A stretch of 64,000 nucleotides of DNA, taken from the NCBI RefSeq assembly GCF_004353225.1, contig NZ_CP037934.1, positions 1,922,001-1,986,000 on the forward strand, read 5' to 3'. Below the pieces are notes generated by a model. That model made no database searches, was not told the DNA's origin, and saw only the letters and a program-made list of their open reading frames with translations. Made by a program: the position numbers and the translations under genes. Source of the DNA: Marinobacter sp. JH2 (GTDB lineage Bacteria; Pseudomonadota; Gammaproteobacteria; Pseudomonadales; Oleiphilaceae). Shown here piece after piece: positions 27,047-36,254 of this stretch (positions are counted from its first letter, which is position 1; each line of letters opens with the position of its first letter).

Positions 27047-28681
27047 GTGCTTGGCCAAATGATGAACATGGAGCTCACCGTGAATTCCTTGATCGACCAT
27101 GCTGCTCGCTACCATGGAGACGCTGAGATTGTGTCGATAGGAACGGATGGAAATCCCAGTCGATCTGACTGGGCAACTGTTTCGGAGCGGTCGCGACAAC
27201 TTGCGTCAGCGCTTCGAACGGCAGGCTATGTCCAGGGGGATCGGTGCGCGACCATTTGTTGGAATAACGTGGGGCACCTGGAATGTTACCTTGGCATCTC
27301 TGGTGGCGGGATGGTGTGTCACACCATTAACCCGCGACTGTTTCCAGAACAACTCGTTTACGTTATCAACAATGCTCAAGACAAAGTCATATTCTTTGAC
27401 AAAACGTTCCTTACCATTGTTTCAAATATCCGAGACCGACTGGAGACGGTTGAGAAATTTGTATTGATGTCCGAACCGGACGAAGAAATTGCAGCGCAAT
27501 TTCCAGGCTTGTTGTTTTATGAAGAGTTTCTCCAGCGAGGAACGCCTAACGCGAATTGGCCTGAAATCGCCGAAAACCAGGCCTCAAGCCTCTGCTATAC
27601 ATCGGGCACCACCGGAAATCCCAAAGGGGTGCTCTATTCACACCGCTCCACCGTTCTGCACGCGCTGGTAGCTGCTCAACCCGACGCACTGAATTTATCG
27701 GCACGGGACGTGGTGATGCCGGTTGTTCCTATGTTTCACGTAAATGCGTGGGGGGTACCCTACATTACGGCGATGGTTGGAGCCAAACTGGTGTTGCCTG
27801 GTCCTGGCCTGGATGGGCAAAGTTTGGTCAAGCTGATCGATTCAGAAAGCGTAACGATTGCGCTGGGTGTGCCTACGATTTGGCAGGGACTTCTCTCGGC
27901 TTTGGACGAGCTTGGCTCCTCGGCACAGTCGCTTAAACGGACGGTGATAGGGGGTAGCGCTTGTCCGCCCTCAATGATGTCGGAGTTTCGTGGTAAGTAT
28001 GGCGTAGAAGTTGTCCATGCATGGGGAATGACAGAAACATCACCGATCGGGACCGTCAACGCACTGCTGTCGAAACACAATACTCTTTCGGAGGAAGGAA
28101 GAAACAAAATCCGTGAAAGCCAGGGACGGCCTCCCTACGGGGTGCAGCTCAAAATTGTAGGAGAAGACGGTCATCAACTGCCCGAAGATGGCATTGCTCA
28201 GGGAAATCTCCGCATCCGTGGTCATTGGGTGGTAGCCGATTACTTCGGTGTTGAACCAAATCAGACTCTTGAGGAAGACGGTTGGTTCGAGACAGGTGAT
28301 GTTGCTTCGATCAATGATGATGGATTTATGACAATACGTGACCGCTCAAAAGATATTATTAAATCTGGTGGTGAATGGATATCTACAGTCGAATTGGAGG
28401 GAATCGCAATGGGCCATTCTGCCATCAATGAAGCTGCCGTAGTGGCGGCCTCCCATGATAAATGGGACGAACGACCGATCCTGTTGGCAGTAAAAATACC
28501 CGACGCAAATATTACTGAGGAGGAACTTCTTGCTCATTATCAGGGGAAAGTCGCCAAGTGGCAGATCCCGGATCGCGCGATCTTTGTGGAAGGATTGCCA
28601 CGCAATGCCACTGGGAAAGTATTAAAAAACAAGCTGCGTTCTGAGTATGGGGAAGTATTAGTCAGTAAACCGGCAAGCTAG
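27047..28681 (+). CDS. alkK: Medium-chain acyl-CoA synthetase AlkK
   Basis: A 544-residue AMP-forming ligase that activates fatty acids from alkane oxidation with CoA. The P-loop-like motif is CYTSGTTGNPKGVLYSHRS, followed by VPMFHVNAWGVPY, HAWGMTETSP, and GWFETGDVA; the C-terminal lysine is in LPRNATGKVLKNKL. Start chosen at GTG 27047 (VLGQMMNMEL) because AGGAG lies 6 bp upstream and GPo1 AlkK begins the same way (MLGQMM); the open frame extends upstream into alkJ but that part is not conserved. Fifth gene of the operon. Confidence 0.94.
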   Translation: MLGQMMNMELTVNSLIDHAARYHGDAEIVSIGTDGNPSRSDWATVSERSRQLASALRTAGYVQGDRCATICWNNVGHLECYLGISGGGMVCHTINPRLFPEQLVYVINNAQDKVIFFDKTFLTIVSNIRDRLETVEKFVLMSEPDEEIAAQFPGLLFYEEFLQRGTPNANWPEIAENQASSLCYTSGTTGNPKGVLYSHRSTVLHALVAAQPDALNLSARDVVMPVVPMFHVNAWGVPYITAMVGAKLVLPGPGLDGQSLVKLIDSESVTIALGVPTIWQGLLSALDELGSSAQSLKRTVIGGSACPPSMMSEFRGKYGVEVVHAWGMTETSPIGTVNALLSKHNTLSEEGRNKIRESQGRPPYGVQLKIVGEDGHQLPEDGIAQGNLRIRGHWVVADYFGVEPNQTLEEDGWFETGDVASINDDGFMTIRDRSKDIIKSGGEWISTVELEGIAMGHSAINEAAVVAASHDKWDERPILLAVKIPDANITEEELLAHYQGKVAKWQIPDRAIFVEGLPRNATGKVLKNKLRSEYGEVLVSKPAS

Positions 28682-28766
28682 CATCAATGAGTGACATTTG
28701 TGTTACGAAAAATTGCAGTTTTACCTAAAGCCAATTTGTTTTAATACCAAAAAGGATAATAAAAAA

Positions 28767-29438
28767 ATGAAACCTAAAATAATTAGTAAAGTCTCGTTAG
28801 TGGCGTTCCTTTTACTTTCACTTGCTGCGAGCCTGGCCAACGCTCAATCTGAGCCGGTTTACAGTAGAGGCGACTGGGTGGTTGGGCTGAATGCCACTAG
28901 AGTTCTAACCGATGAAGATTTGCGATCAGCCTCTGCGGGGGGTGCCCCCGTTCCAAATTCCAACCTGTCTATTAACAACGATACGACCATATCATTCGAC
29001 GTGTCGTATTTTCTGAGTAATCAGCTGGCATTCAACATTTTTGGCGGCATTCCCGCTAGTGCGGACCTCCAGGGCGAAGAGTCTCTCTCCGGTCTTTTTC
29101 TTGGTCAAACAGATTATGGTCCGGTAATTCTTTCGCTTCAGTATCATGTCTTGACGGGTAGCAACTTCTCTCCGTACTTTGGAGCGGGTGTAGGACGGAT
29201 TCTCTTTTTAGATGAAAAGGATCGCGCACTAACCGACTTCGACGTCGAAGATACATGGGCCCCTGCGGTTCAGGCTGGTTTTCGCTGGAAGATACACAAT
29301 AACTGGTCGGCAAATTTTGACGTTAGATATGCACCCTTCAAGGCGGATATCACCGGTAACCTGGGCCCGGCCCCTGTTCAGGCAGAAGTGGAAGTGGACC
29401 CCACTATCGTGAGCATCGGAGTCGCATATCGCTTTTAA
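28767..29438 (+). CDS. alkL: Outer-membrane alkane channel AlkL (OmpW family)
   Basis: A 223-residue beta-barrel that lets hydrophobic alkanes across the outer membrane. The signal peptide is visible (SLVAFLLLSLAASLANA, cleavage before QSEP). The mature part has GDWVVGLNATRV, DYGPVILSLQYHV, the glycine-rich PYFGAGVGRILF, and a terminal aromatic residue (VAYRF) required for barrel assembly. Start at 28767 is preceded by AAAGGAT; the frame opens earlier at 28698 but that gives no signal peptide at the N-terminus. Last gene of the alk operon. Confidence 0.93.
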   Translation: MKPKIISKVSLVAFLLLSLAASLANAQSEPVYSRGDWVVGLNATRVLTDEDLRSASAGGAPVPNSNLSINNDTTISFDVSYFLSNQLAFNIFGGIPASADLQGEESLSGLFLGQTDYGPVILSLQYHVLTGSNFSPYFGAGVGRILFLDEKDRALTDFDVEDTWAPAVQAGFRWKIHNNWSANFDVRYAPFKADITGNLGPAPVQAEVEVDPTIVSIGVAYRF

Positions 29439-29524
29439 ATGCCAAGTATACCAACCGTCTGCATTTGCTGGTCGCTTTCAGCAACCTGCTGATTGATAAA
29501 AAACCTGCAGCGTAAGACCAATGC

Positions 29525-29557
29525 GCCCCTTTTCCGCCAAGATTGCGGAAAAGGGGC
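29525..29557 (+). terminator. Strong hairpin after alkL (probable operon end)
   Basis: GCCCCTTTTCCGC and GCGGAAAAGGGGC form a perfect 13-bp stem with a 7-nt loop, 86 bp after the alkL stop. It is not followed by a T-run (AAAAACC instead), so classical rho-independent termination is uncertain; it could also protect the mRNA 3' end or be an insertion-element relic. Confidence 0.55.
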
Positions 29558-29611
29558 AAAAACCAGCGGTTATTCAGATCTTCCTTAGGTATATAGCCCC
29601 AGCCTTATACA

Positions 29612-30013
29612 TCATTTAAAGGTCTCGTATCGTTTAGTCGAGTAGTATATAGCCATCAGGACCGGCACGTCCTTACTATAGAAAACCTTTTCAGTAGTCC
29701 CGCAAGTTTCATTTAATCGAGCAAGTGTCTTAACATTAATACCGCTCGTAACTATCGGTTCTTGATGTCCACCATCAATAAGCCGGAATCTTACTGTGTT
29801 TGATTTACACACCGCTTGAAGCTTGCAGTCTGAAAAGCCCTGTCTTGGCTGCCACCACCCATCCGCATGAAAAAGCATATGCTCAGATGAACCAAAACAA
29901 GAGGTCGACACCGAATGGGCGATGTTGCTTATGAAGGATTGAGTGATCGGAACCTCTACCCATAATGGCCGATAGAGACTTCGCTTTATCTTTGTGGATA
30001 AAATCAAGTTCAT
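29612..30013 (-). CDS. Hypothetical protein, weakly supported
   Basis: An open frame of 133 codons in the AT-rich gap. It contains five cysteines but no spaced metal-binding pattern, no signal peptide and no motif I recognise. No good ribosome site precedes the ATG. It may be a real orphan gene of the island, a gene remnant or chance; the absence of a stop over 400 bp in AT-rich DNA is the only positive evidence. Confidence 0.3.
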   Translation of the reverse strand: MNLILSTKIKRSLYRPLWVEVPITQSFISNIAHSVSTSCFGSSEHMLFHADGWWQPRQGFSDCKLQAVCKSNTVRFRLIDGGHQEPIVTSGINVKTLARLNETCGTTEKVFYSKDVPVLMAIYYSTKRYETFK

Positions 30014-30270
30014 ATTTTCGTCGGTAATTGCAAGGTGAGGTTATTAGTGGGATATATAGAGAATTATTTCACCGCTATGGTGCTCTCGGTTTACCAGAGC
30101 AACAGTAATGTGTCTGGCTACGGGAAATTCCGCCGGTTGTGGCTCACGCATTCTTTGCGCTCACTGAAAGCTGTCGGTCGTAGGATATGATATCCATAGG
30201 CCGTATGAGTTGTGCATTGCTTTCGCAATTTTGGGCAAACTAAGGGCACAGCTCTACTCGGTCGTCAATT

Positions 30271-31521
30271 TCAATTTATGGACTGACCGCTCACCAAGGA
30301 CTTCAGTTCAATATCCGGATCCTTCAACATTTCAGGATTGACCTGCCTGCGTTGTTGAACGAGGGTCTTGCCGACCATAAAAGCGATGGGCAGGTTAACC
30401 GCATCAACAGCAATGACACAGCCGTCGCGGAGATAAAACACCGCAAATCCCTTGTCTTCCGGGCTTCCGCGCAGCACACGCTGATCATGATATTGCGACA
30501 ACCCCACCATCTGCAGACGCACGTCATACTGGTTCGACCAGAACCATGGAGCGCTATTATAGGGTTTCTTCTCGCCCATCAGGGTTGCCGCCACTGTCCG
30601 GGCCTGATCAACCGCGTTGGCGACAGATTCAAGGCGCTGCATCTTCTCGAAGAAAAGATTCCGGTGGCGGGTACAGTCGCCGATCGCCAGGATGGCTGGA
30701 TCTTCTGTGCGGGTAAACTCGTCAACAATAATGCCGTCATCACAGGGCAGGCCGGCGGCCTCAGCCAGGGCGGTTTCTGGCGCCACACCCACTGAAACGA
30801 GCACTATGTCGGCCGGTACAGTGCCGCCGCTCGCCAATGTCACGCCAGCCACATGCCCCTGATCGCTAGCTTCGAAACCGGTTACCGCCGTGTTCAGGCG
30901 TAGATCCACGCCAGCGTTACTGTGTTTGGTGTAAAAAAACTCCGACATTTCCGGGCCTGTTACACGCTGCATAAGACGCTCGGCCGCTTCCAGTACCGTG
31001 ACATCAACGCCTTTTTTGGTAGCGCTGGATGCCACTTCAAGGCCAATGTAACCACCACCCACGATGACCAAGCGTTTCCCCGGAACCAGTTGTTCACGCA
31101 GGGCATCCGAGTCAGCTATGTCATGTAGGTAATGAATGCCCTTCAAGTCAGCCCCGGGTGCGTTCAGGCGTCGAACGTGTGACCCCGTGGCCAGGACCAG
31201 TCGATCGTATTTCAATGTGCTCTGGTCCGACAAACTGATGGTCTTGTTGTCCCGATCAATTTGTTCGGCACGTACACCGAGCCGCAACTGATGGCCGGCG
31301 TTCTCGTACACCGAGCGCGGCTTGAGGTACAGCGACTCCTGATCCACCTCGCCTGCCAGGTAGTTCTTGGACAGGGGCGGCCGCTGATAGGGTGGATGTG
31401 GCTCTTCGCCCACCAGGACCACTTCATGTTGATATTTCTTTTGCAGCAAGGTTGTCAGGAGCGCACCTGCTGCGTGCCCGCCGCCAACGATGACTGTCGT
31501 CTCTTTCTGTTGGTTTGCCAT
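30271..31521 (-). CDS. Ferredoxin reductase of the CYP153 system
   Basis: A 416-residue FAD-dependent reductase feeding electrons from NAD(P)H to the [2Fe-2S] ferredoxin encoded three genes upstream. FAD fold TVIVGGGHAAGALLTTLL, then PYQRPPLSKNYLAG; NAD site LVIVGGGYIGLEVASSA near residue 145; ILAIGDCTRH; and a C-terminal PWFWSNQYDVRLQMVG, all typical of the class that serves bacterial P450s. ATG 31521 (MANQQKE) chosen because the longer frame to 31638 runs into the GC-rich end of the GMC gene. Last gene of the fdx-CYP153-GMC-reductase operon, 88 bp after the GMC gene. Confidence 0.9.
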   Translation of the reverse strand: MANQQKETTVIVGGGHAAGALLTTLLQKKYQHEVVLVGEEPHPPYQRPPLSKNYLAGEVDQESLYLKPRSVYENAGHQLRLGVRAEQIDRDNKTISLSDQSTLKYDRLVLATGSHVRRLNAPGADLKGIHYLHDIADSDALREQLVPGKRLVIVGGGYIGLEVASSATKKGVDVTVLEAAERLMQRVTGPEMSEFFYTKHSNAGVDLRLNTAVTGFEASDQGHVAGVTLASGGTVPADIVLVSVGVAPETALAEAAGLPCDDGIIVDEFTRTEDPAILAIGDCTRHRNLFFEKMQRLESVANAVDQARTVAATLMGEKKPYNSAPWFWSNQYDVRLQMVGLSQYHDQRVLRGSPEDKGFAVFYLRDGCVIAVDAVNLPIAFMVGKTLVQQRRQVNPEMLKDPDIELKSLVSGQSIN

Positions 31522-31609
31522 AGCCTGTCTCTTTCTACTGTTCTTTGGAATCAGATTGATCAGAAGTCCAGATGCCAACTGAGCCCTGTGACGCCCGCGC
31601 GCGCGGAGC

Positions 31610-33265
31610 TCAGCCGACCATCTCCCCGGCATCCTCAAGTATCATCGCGGCACCTTTCTCGCCGATCATGGTTGCCGGCTGATTGGTGTTTCCGCCGACC
31701 AGCGTCGGCATGATGGAGGCATCGACCACCCGCAGGCATTGCAGGCCATGCACGCGCAGGCGCGGATCGACCACCGCCATCGGATCAACACCCATCTTGC
31801 AGGTGCCAACCGGGTGGTACGCTGATTCACCGCTGCGCCGTACCCATGCGGCGAGATCGTCGTCATTCTGCAGCGCCGGCCCGGGCAAGACCTCAACCTC
31901 GTGGTGCGGGGCAAACGCCGCCTGCGCCAGGATCTTGCGCACCAGGTGGACACCGCGCACCAGTCGCTCGACATCGGCGGACTCGGCCATGTAGTTGGGG
32001 TCGATCAGCGGCGCGGCAAACGGGTCGGCACTGTGCAGACCGACGCGCCCGCGCGACGACGGCCTGAGCCCGTAGATCATCACCGCGTAGCCATAACCGC
32101 TCATCGCGGTCTTCAGGTCTCGCCCGTGATCGTCGTACAGCATTGGCGCGAAGTGCAGCTGCAGGTCGGGTACCGGCTCCTCGGGCCGGGAGCGGATGAA
32201 CCCGCCGGCCTCGGCGCCGTTGCTCGACAGCACGCCCCGCCGGCCGCTCAGATACGTCAGAGCGCCCCACAGCCCCTTGAGCCAGTAACTCGGATGCATC
32301 GAGATGCTTTGGCGGCTGCGGGCGCTGACGCGCACGAACACGTCGATATGATCCTGAAGATTCTGCCCGACGCCCCCCAACGCATGGCGCAGTTCTATGC
32401 CATGCCGGGACAGTTCCTCCCGCGGACCGATCCCGGACAGCATCAGCAGTTGCGGCGAGTTGAACGCGCCGCCGCAGAGCACAACTTCGCGCCCGGCACG
32501 GACCTGCGTCAGCCCCTTTGTATCGCGGTATTCGACACCGGTGGCGCGGGTGTCTTCGAGTAGCACCCGGGTGACATACGCGCCGCTGCAAACCGTCAGG
32601 TTGGAACGCGCCGTGGCGGGTTCGAGATAGGCCCGCGCGTTGCTACAGCGTGTGCCGTCTTTCTGGTAGGCGTAGTAGAAGCCCACGCCCTCCTGCTCAC
32701 TGCCGTTGAAATCTGTATTGAGCCGGTACTTTGCCTGGGTCGCCGCCTCGACAAACGCCGTGCTCAGCGGATTGGTATAGCGGCGCTCGGCAACGTTCAG
32801 CGGACCACCCTGACCATGAAATTCTGCCTCATTCGGCGTAAGTTTGGGCTCGAAATGTTCCGATCGGCGGAAGTAGGGCAACACCTCGGCGTATGACCAC
32901 CCTTTGCACCCCAGCCGTGCCCACTCGTCGTAGTCCCGGGCATGCCCGCGAATATAGACCTGCGCGTTCATGCCGCTGGAACCGCCAAGCATCTTGCCCC
33001 GCGGCTGAAAAAGCGCCCGGTCGTGCATGTGACGCTGCGGTTCGGTATTGAACTGCCAGTTGTAGCGGCGGCTGAACATTAGCTGCAGGAAACCCAGCGG
33101 CATGTTCACGAAAGGGTTGCGGCGGCTCTCCGGACCGGCTTCAAGCAGCAGCACAGAATGGCGACCGCTCTCCGACAGGCGGCTGGCGACAGCACATCCG
33201 GCCGAGCCCGCGCCAACCACGACATAGTCAAATTGTTCGGTCGTCATCCTGGTTAGCCTGTTCAT
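31610..33265 (-). CDS. GMC-family alcohol dehydrogenase of the CYP153 operon
   Basis: A 551-residue FAD flavoenzyme probably oxidising the alkanols (or omega-hydroxy acids) made by CYP153. It has [65 protein letters not shown] and [19 protein letters not shown], the same motif order as AlkJ but clearly diverged in sequence and much higher in GC. It overlaps the P450 stop codon (TAATG), indicating translational coupling; an ATG at 33247 with AGG just upstream is an alternative start. Substrate could also be choline-type alcohols by family, but context argues against that. Confidence 0.88.
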   Translation of the reverse strand: MNRLTRMTTEQFDYVVVGAGSAGCAVASRLSESGRHSVLLLEAGPESRRNPFVNMPLGFLQLMFSRRYNWQFNTEPQRHMHDRALFQPRGKMLGGSSGMNAQVYIRGHARDYDEWARLGCKGWSYAEVLPYFRRSEHFEPKLTPNEAEFHGQGGPLNVAERRYTNPLSTAFVEAATQAKYRLNTDFNGSEQEGVGFYYAYQKDGTRCSNARAYLEPATARSNLTVCSGAYVTRVLLEDTRATGVEYRDTKGLTQVRAGREVVLCGGAFNSPQLLMLSGIGPREELSRHGIELRHALGGVGQNLQDHIDVFVRVSARSRQSISMHPSYWLKGLWGALTYLSGRRGVLSSNGAEAGGFIRSRPEEPVPDLQLHFAPMLYDDHGRDLKTAMSGYGYAVMIYGLRPSSRGRVGLHSADPFAAPLIDPNYMAESADVERLVRGVHLVRKILAQAAFAPHHEVEVLPGPALQNDDDLAAWVRRSGESAYHPVGTCKMGVDPMAVVDPRLRVHGLQCLRVVDASIMPTLVGGNTNQPATMIGEKGAAMILEDAGEMVG

Positions 33266-34677
33266 TAACTTTTTGGTGTCAGCTGGACCATCAGCTCCGA
33301 ATAGCCCCGCACGAAGTTGGACTGCACGCGCTCCGGCTCGCCGACGACTTCGATCTTGTCAAAGCGTTTGAGAATCTCTTCCCATAGGATACGCAGTTGC
33401 AATTCGGCCAGGCGGTTGCCCATGCAACGGTGAACACCGTAGCCAAATGACATATGGTTTCGTGCGTCCTTGCGATCGATAATGAAGTGATCGGGGTCCT
33501 CGAACTTGCGCTCGTCACGGTTGCCCGAGGCGTACCACATCACAACGCGATCGCCCTTTTTGATGGTCTGGCCGCCCAGCTCAACATCTTGCTTGGCGAC
33601 TCGGCGCATATAGGCCAGCGGCGTTTGCCAGCGGATGATTTCCGACACCATGTTCGGAATCAGTTCCGGTTTTGCCTTCAGTTTTTCGAACTCCTTTGGG
33701 AATTCGTTCATGGCCACCAGGCCACCACTCATTGAGTTGCGAGTGGTATCATTGCCGCCAACGATAAGCAGCGTCAGATTGCCGATAAACTCCATCGGGC
33801 GATTGATCAGATCTTTGGTGTCGTCGTTGCTCTGTAGCAGGCTGATCAAATCGAAACCGGGCTCTTCGCCCGCCGCGCGGCGCGCTTCCTTATCCCTCCA
33901 GAGCCTGGAGAAGGACCAGGCCATGTCAGCCGCGTCGTCAAACATGATCTCTTCTTCGGCATACTCGCCGCCGGTTGCCGATGCTGCCCCGGCCATCCGA
34001 TCCGACCACTCAACCAGCTTGTGACGTTCCTCGTAAGGAAAATCCAGAAGGGTTGCGAGCATGCGACCGGTGAGTTCCTTCGATACAGTGGGCACCCAGT
34101 TGAAGGGCTGGCCCAGAGGCAGGCTGTCAAGCACATCGCCGGTACGCGATCGGATCAGCTCCTCCATTTCCTTCAGGTTCTTCGGTGCCACCACGCCTTG
34201 AACCGAGCTGCGCTGCACATCGTGTTTTGGCGGATCCATGGCTATGAACATTTCCACCGACAGCCCCTCTGGAGGGTCGCCTAATATGATTTGCGGCTCG
34301 GCGGAAAACAGGTCGTGACTCTTGTCTACGAACATGATGTCCTCAAAGCGAGTCACCGACCAAAAGGGGCCGAAGGGGCTGTTCTTCTGGTAATGCGCCG
34401 GAGCCTCATCGCGCAACCGTTTGAAATAGGCGCGCCACTGATCCTGCCGATACAAAAATGGATTGCTGACATCGATGTCCTCAAGGGCCAGCGTGTTAAC
34501 GTCCGGGATGACTGATTCAACAAATTCGGGCACCGGCCGGCGTGGGCCGAAGGCCTTCTTCTTGGCGCTCATTAACAGTTTCAGCCCCTGGATCTGCCTG
34601 TGCATCGGTACCACCCTGGAGGTAGCATTGATCACTCGGGATTGAATGTCGTCAAATGTTTTAGACAGTGTTGGCAT
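33265..34677 (-). CDS. CYP153A cytochrome P450 alkane/fatty-acid terminal hydroxylase
   Basis: A 470-residue soluble bacterial P450 that hydroxylates alkanes or fatty acids at the terminal carbon. The heme-binding loop is FGYGVHRCMGNRLAE with the ligand cysteine, the I-helix is LIVGGNDTTRNSMSG and the K-helix ExxR appears as EIIRW. PQIILGDPPEGLSVEMFIAM is characteristic of CYP153A, and the whole sequence is very close to CYP153A33 of Marinobacter as I recall it. Start at 34677 (MPTLSKTF) follows AGGAGG at 4 bp; an upstream ATG at 34695 would be less favourable. It follows the ferredoxin gene by 14 bp. Confidence 0.95.
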   Translation of the reverse strand: MPTLSKTFDDIQSRVINATSRVVPMHRQIQGLKLLMSAKKKAFGPRRPVPEFVESVIPDVNTLALEDIDVSNPFLYRQDQWRAYFKRLRDEAPAHYQKNSPFGPFWSVTRFEDIMFVDKSHDLFSAEPQIILGDPPEGLSVEMFIAMDPPKHDVQRSSVQGVVAPKNLKEMEELIRSRTGDVLDSLPLGQPFNWVPTVSKELTGRMLATLLDFPYEERHKLVEWSDRMAGAASATGGEYAEEEIMFDDAADMAWSFSRLWRDKEARRAAGEEPGFDLISLLQSNDDTKDLINRPMEFIGNLTLLIVGGNDTTRNSMSGGLVAMNEFPKEFEKLKAKPELIPNMVSEIIRWQTPLAYMRRVAKQDVELGGQTIKKGDRVVMWYASGNRDERKFEDPDHFIIDRKDARNHMSFGYGVHRCMGNRLAELQLRILWEEILKRFDKIEVVGEPERVQSNFVRGYSELMVQLTPKS

Positions 34678-34691
34678 GCGTCCTCCTATGT

Positions 34692-35012
34692 TCACATCTG
34701 GAACTCGGGTAAATGCACGGTCATGCCGTCCATTTCATCAGTAATGACCACCTGGCAGCCCAGGCGCGAAGTGCTCTCCCGCTCCGGGGTCATTGACAGC
34801 ATTTGCTCTTCCTCACCACCAGGCGTACCTGTCTTTCTGAACCAATCGTCCGAGACGATGACGTGGCAGGTGCCACAGGCACATTCCCCCCCGCAGTCCC
34901 CGTCAATACCGGGGATCAGATTGTCAACGGCGATTTGCATTACCGAGGAACCAGTTTTGAACTCAGCGACATGTTTAGTTTGATCATGTTCTATAAAAGT
35001 AATCTTACCCAT
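34692..35012 (-). CDS. [2Fe-2S] ferredoxin of the CYP153 system
   Basis: A 106-residue adrenodoxin/putidaredoxin-type ferredoxin, the electron donor to the adjacent P450. Cluster ligands are visible in DCGGECACGTCHV (C-x5-C-x2-C pattern) and in RLGCQVVI. The ATG at 35012 is preceded by AGGAGAA; an open frame extends back to 35111 but through the promoter region. First gene of the leftward four-gene operon. Confidence 0.92.
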   Translation of the reverse strand: MGKITFIEHDQTKHVAEFKTGSSVMQIAVDNLIPGIDGDCGGECACGTCHVIVSDDWFRKTGTPGGEEEQMLSMTPERESTSRLGCQVVITDEMDGMTVHLPEFQM

Positions 35013-35141
35013 TGTTGTTCTCCTGCCCGTAGTATTCACCGATAGATATTGGCTGTCTGGCGATACTTCTGTCAGGTCATTTCTTGACAACATAGAGTCA
35101 TTTAAAGACAAAATAGTGGTCGTTCAGGACGGAGATGATCA
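35013..35141. promoter_or_regulatory. Divergent promoter region of the CYP153 operon and its AraC regulator
   Basis: This 129-bp gap must hold both promoters. TTGACA at 35084-35089 is a good rightward -35 for the AraC gene, with CAAAAT at 35109-35114 as a weak, widely spaced -10. CTGTCTGG (35053-35060) and CTGTCAGG (35069-35076) form a direct repeat with 16-bp period that could be an AraC-type site. All are assignments by eye. Confidence 0.4.
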
Positions 35142-36185
35142 ATGATGACGACGCAGAAGGCGGGTGATTTGCAAAAAACCGGTCCAGGTATTCCATCGAA
35201 TTACTCACGGCTAATTGCGCGTGAGCTTGATTTAACAGCCAAACAACTGCCACGTCTGCTGCTCGGCACCGGGCTTGGTGTGGCGCAATTATTGAGTGAG
35301 GAAAGCCTGCTTACCGCAGCTCAGCAGATGCGGATTCTGCGCAACGCACTGGACTTGTCCGGCCTGCCGGAATTCGGGTTGCGGCTCGGCAAGCGACTGA
35401 CACCGGCAACCCATGGAGCAATGGGGTTCGTTGCTTACAGCAGCCCCGACTTTCTCACTGCGCTGCAGGCGATTCATACTTTTCTGCCCACGCGTGCTAG
35501 CTTCATCCACCTGCATTTGCAGCAAGTCAACGAGCGCCTGGAGTGTATTCTGGACTATCAGGAGTCGCTGGACGATGACATACAGCAGTGCCTGTCGGAT
35601 GCGATGATTAAGGCCCTTTTTGAATTTGGCGAATTTATAATTGGTCGCCCTTTGCATGAGGCTGAAATATACTTCGCTCATCCTGAACCAAAGTATAAGG
35701 CAATGTATGCCGATTTTTTATCCGGGCAGATTCACTATGATTGCGATCAGGTAAAACTTACGTTGCCGATGTCATTGTGTCGGGAACCGAATGCGTCCGC
35801 CAATCACGAAAACTATCGTCTGGCCTTGCAACAGTGTGAATCGATGCTTGTGCAACTTCAGTCGGATCAACCGAGCTATCAGACCCAGCTGAAGATGATG
35901 ATGTTGTCCCGACCGCCCGGAACGCTCAGTGAAGACGAAGCAGCGGCCTCGTTGTTCATGAGCAAACGCACTCTGGCACGCAAACTCAAGCAGGAACGCA
36001 GCGGTTTTCGGAAAGTTCGCGACGAGATTCTGTCCCAGCAGGCAGCGACCTATTTGCGTGAAAGCCAACTGTCAATCGAGGCCATTTCCGCGTTGATGAA
36101 CTATCACGACATTGCCAATTTCAGACGCGCCTTCAAGCGCTGGTTTGACCAGTCGCCTGAGCAGTTCAGGCAAAATGTCAGATGA
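35142..36185 (+). CDS. AraC-family regulator, probable activator of the CYP153 operon
   Basis: A 347-residue regulator with an N-terminal arabinose-binding-like domain of the type often seen in OruR/ArgR-like and alkane-responsive regulators (PEFGLRLGKRLTPATHGAMGF) and a C-terminal AraC helix-turn-helix pair (EAAASLFMSKRTLARKLKQE and QLSIEAISALMNYHDIANFRRAFKRWFDQSP). Divergent from the ferredoxin-CYP153 operon with a short shared promoter region, so control of that operon is the simplest inference. GGAG lies 8 bp before the ATG. The inducer is unknown but probably an alkane or its oxidation product. Confidence 0.88.
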   Translation: MMTTQKAGDLQKTGPGIPSNYSRLIARELDLTAKQLPRLLLGTGLGVAQLLSEESLLTAAQQMRILRNALDLSGLPEFGLRLGKRLTPATHGAMGFVAYSSPDFLTALQAIHTFLPTRASFIHLHLQQVNERLECILDYQESLDDDIQQCLSDAMIKALFEFGEFIIGRPLHEAEIYFAHPEPKYKAMYADFLSGQIHYDCDQVKLTLPMSLCREPNASANHENYRLALQQCESMLVQLQSDQPSYQTQLKMMMLSRPPGTLSEDEAAASLFMSKRTLARKLKQERSGFRKVRDEILSQQAATYLRESQLSIEAISALMNYHDIANFRRAFKRWFDQSPEQFRQNVR

Positions 36186-36254
36186 CAAACCGTGCATCCG
36201 CATGATTAGCGATCATAAACAGAGGCTACTTGCTTGCGTTTGTGAAGCCAGAAC

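Larger units (their letters stand above)
29439..30270. other. AT-rich region between the alk and CYP153 clusters
   Basis: About 830 bp joining two catabolic clusters transcribed toward each other. It contains the hairpin at 29525-29557, one weakly supported leftward ORF (29612-30013) and a small hairpin GCTCT/AGAGC near 30080-30100. A short rightward frame just after alkL (about 29455-29515) ends in PNRLHLLVAFSNLLID and could be a transposase tail, but is too short to assign. No intact mobile element is seen. Confidence 0.5.

Noticed and set aside
31893..32591. Long open frames on both strands inside the GMC dehydrogenase gene
   Set aside because: The GMC frame carries all family motifs; the others are Arg/Ala-rich shadows typical of high-GC third positions.
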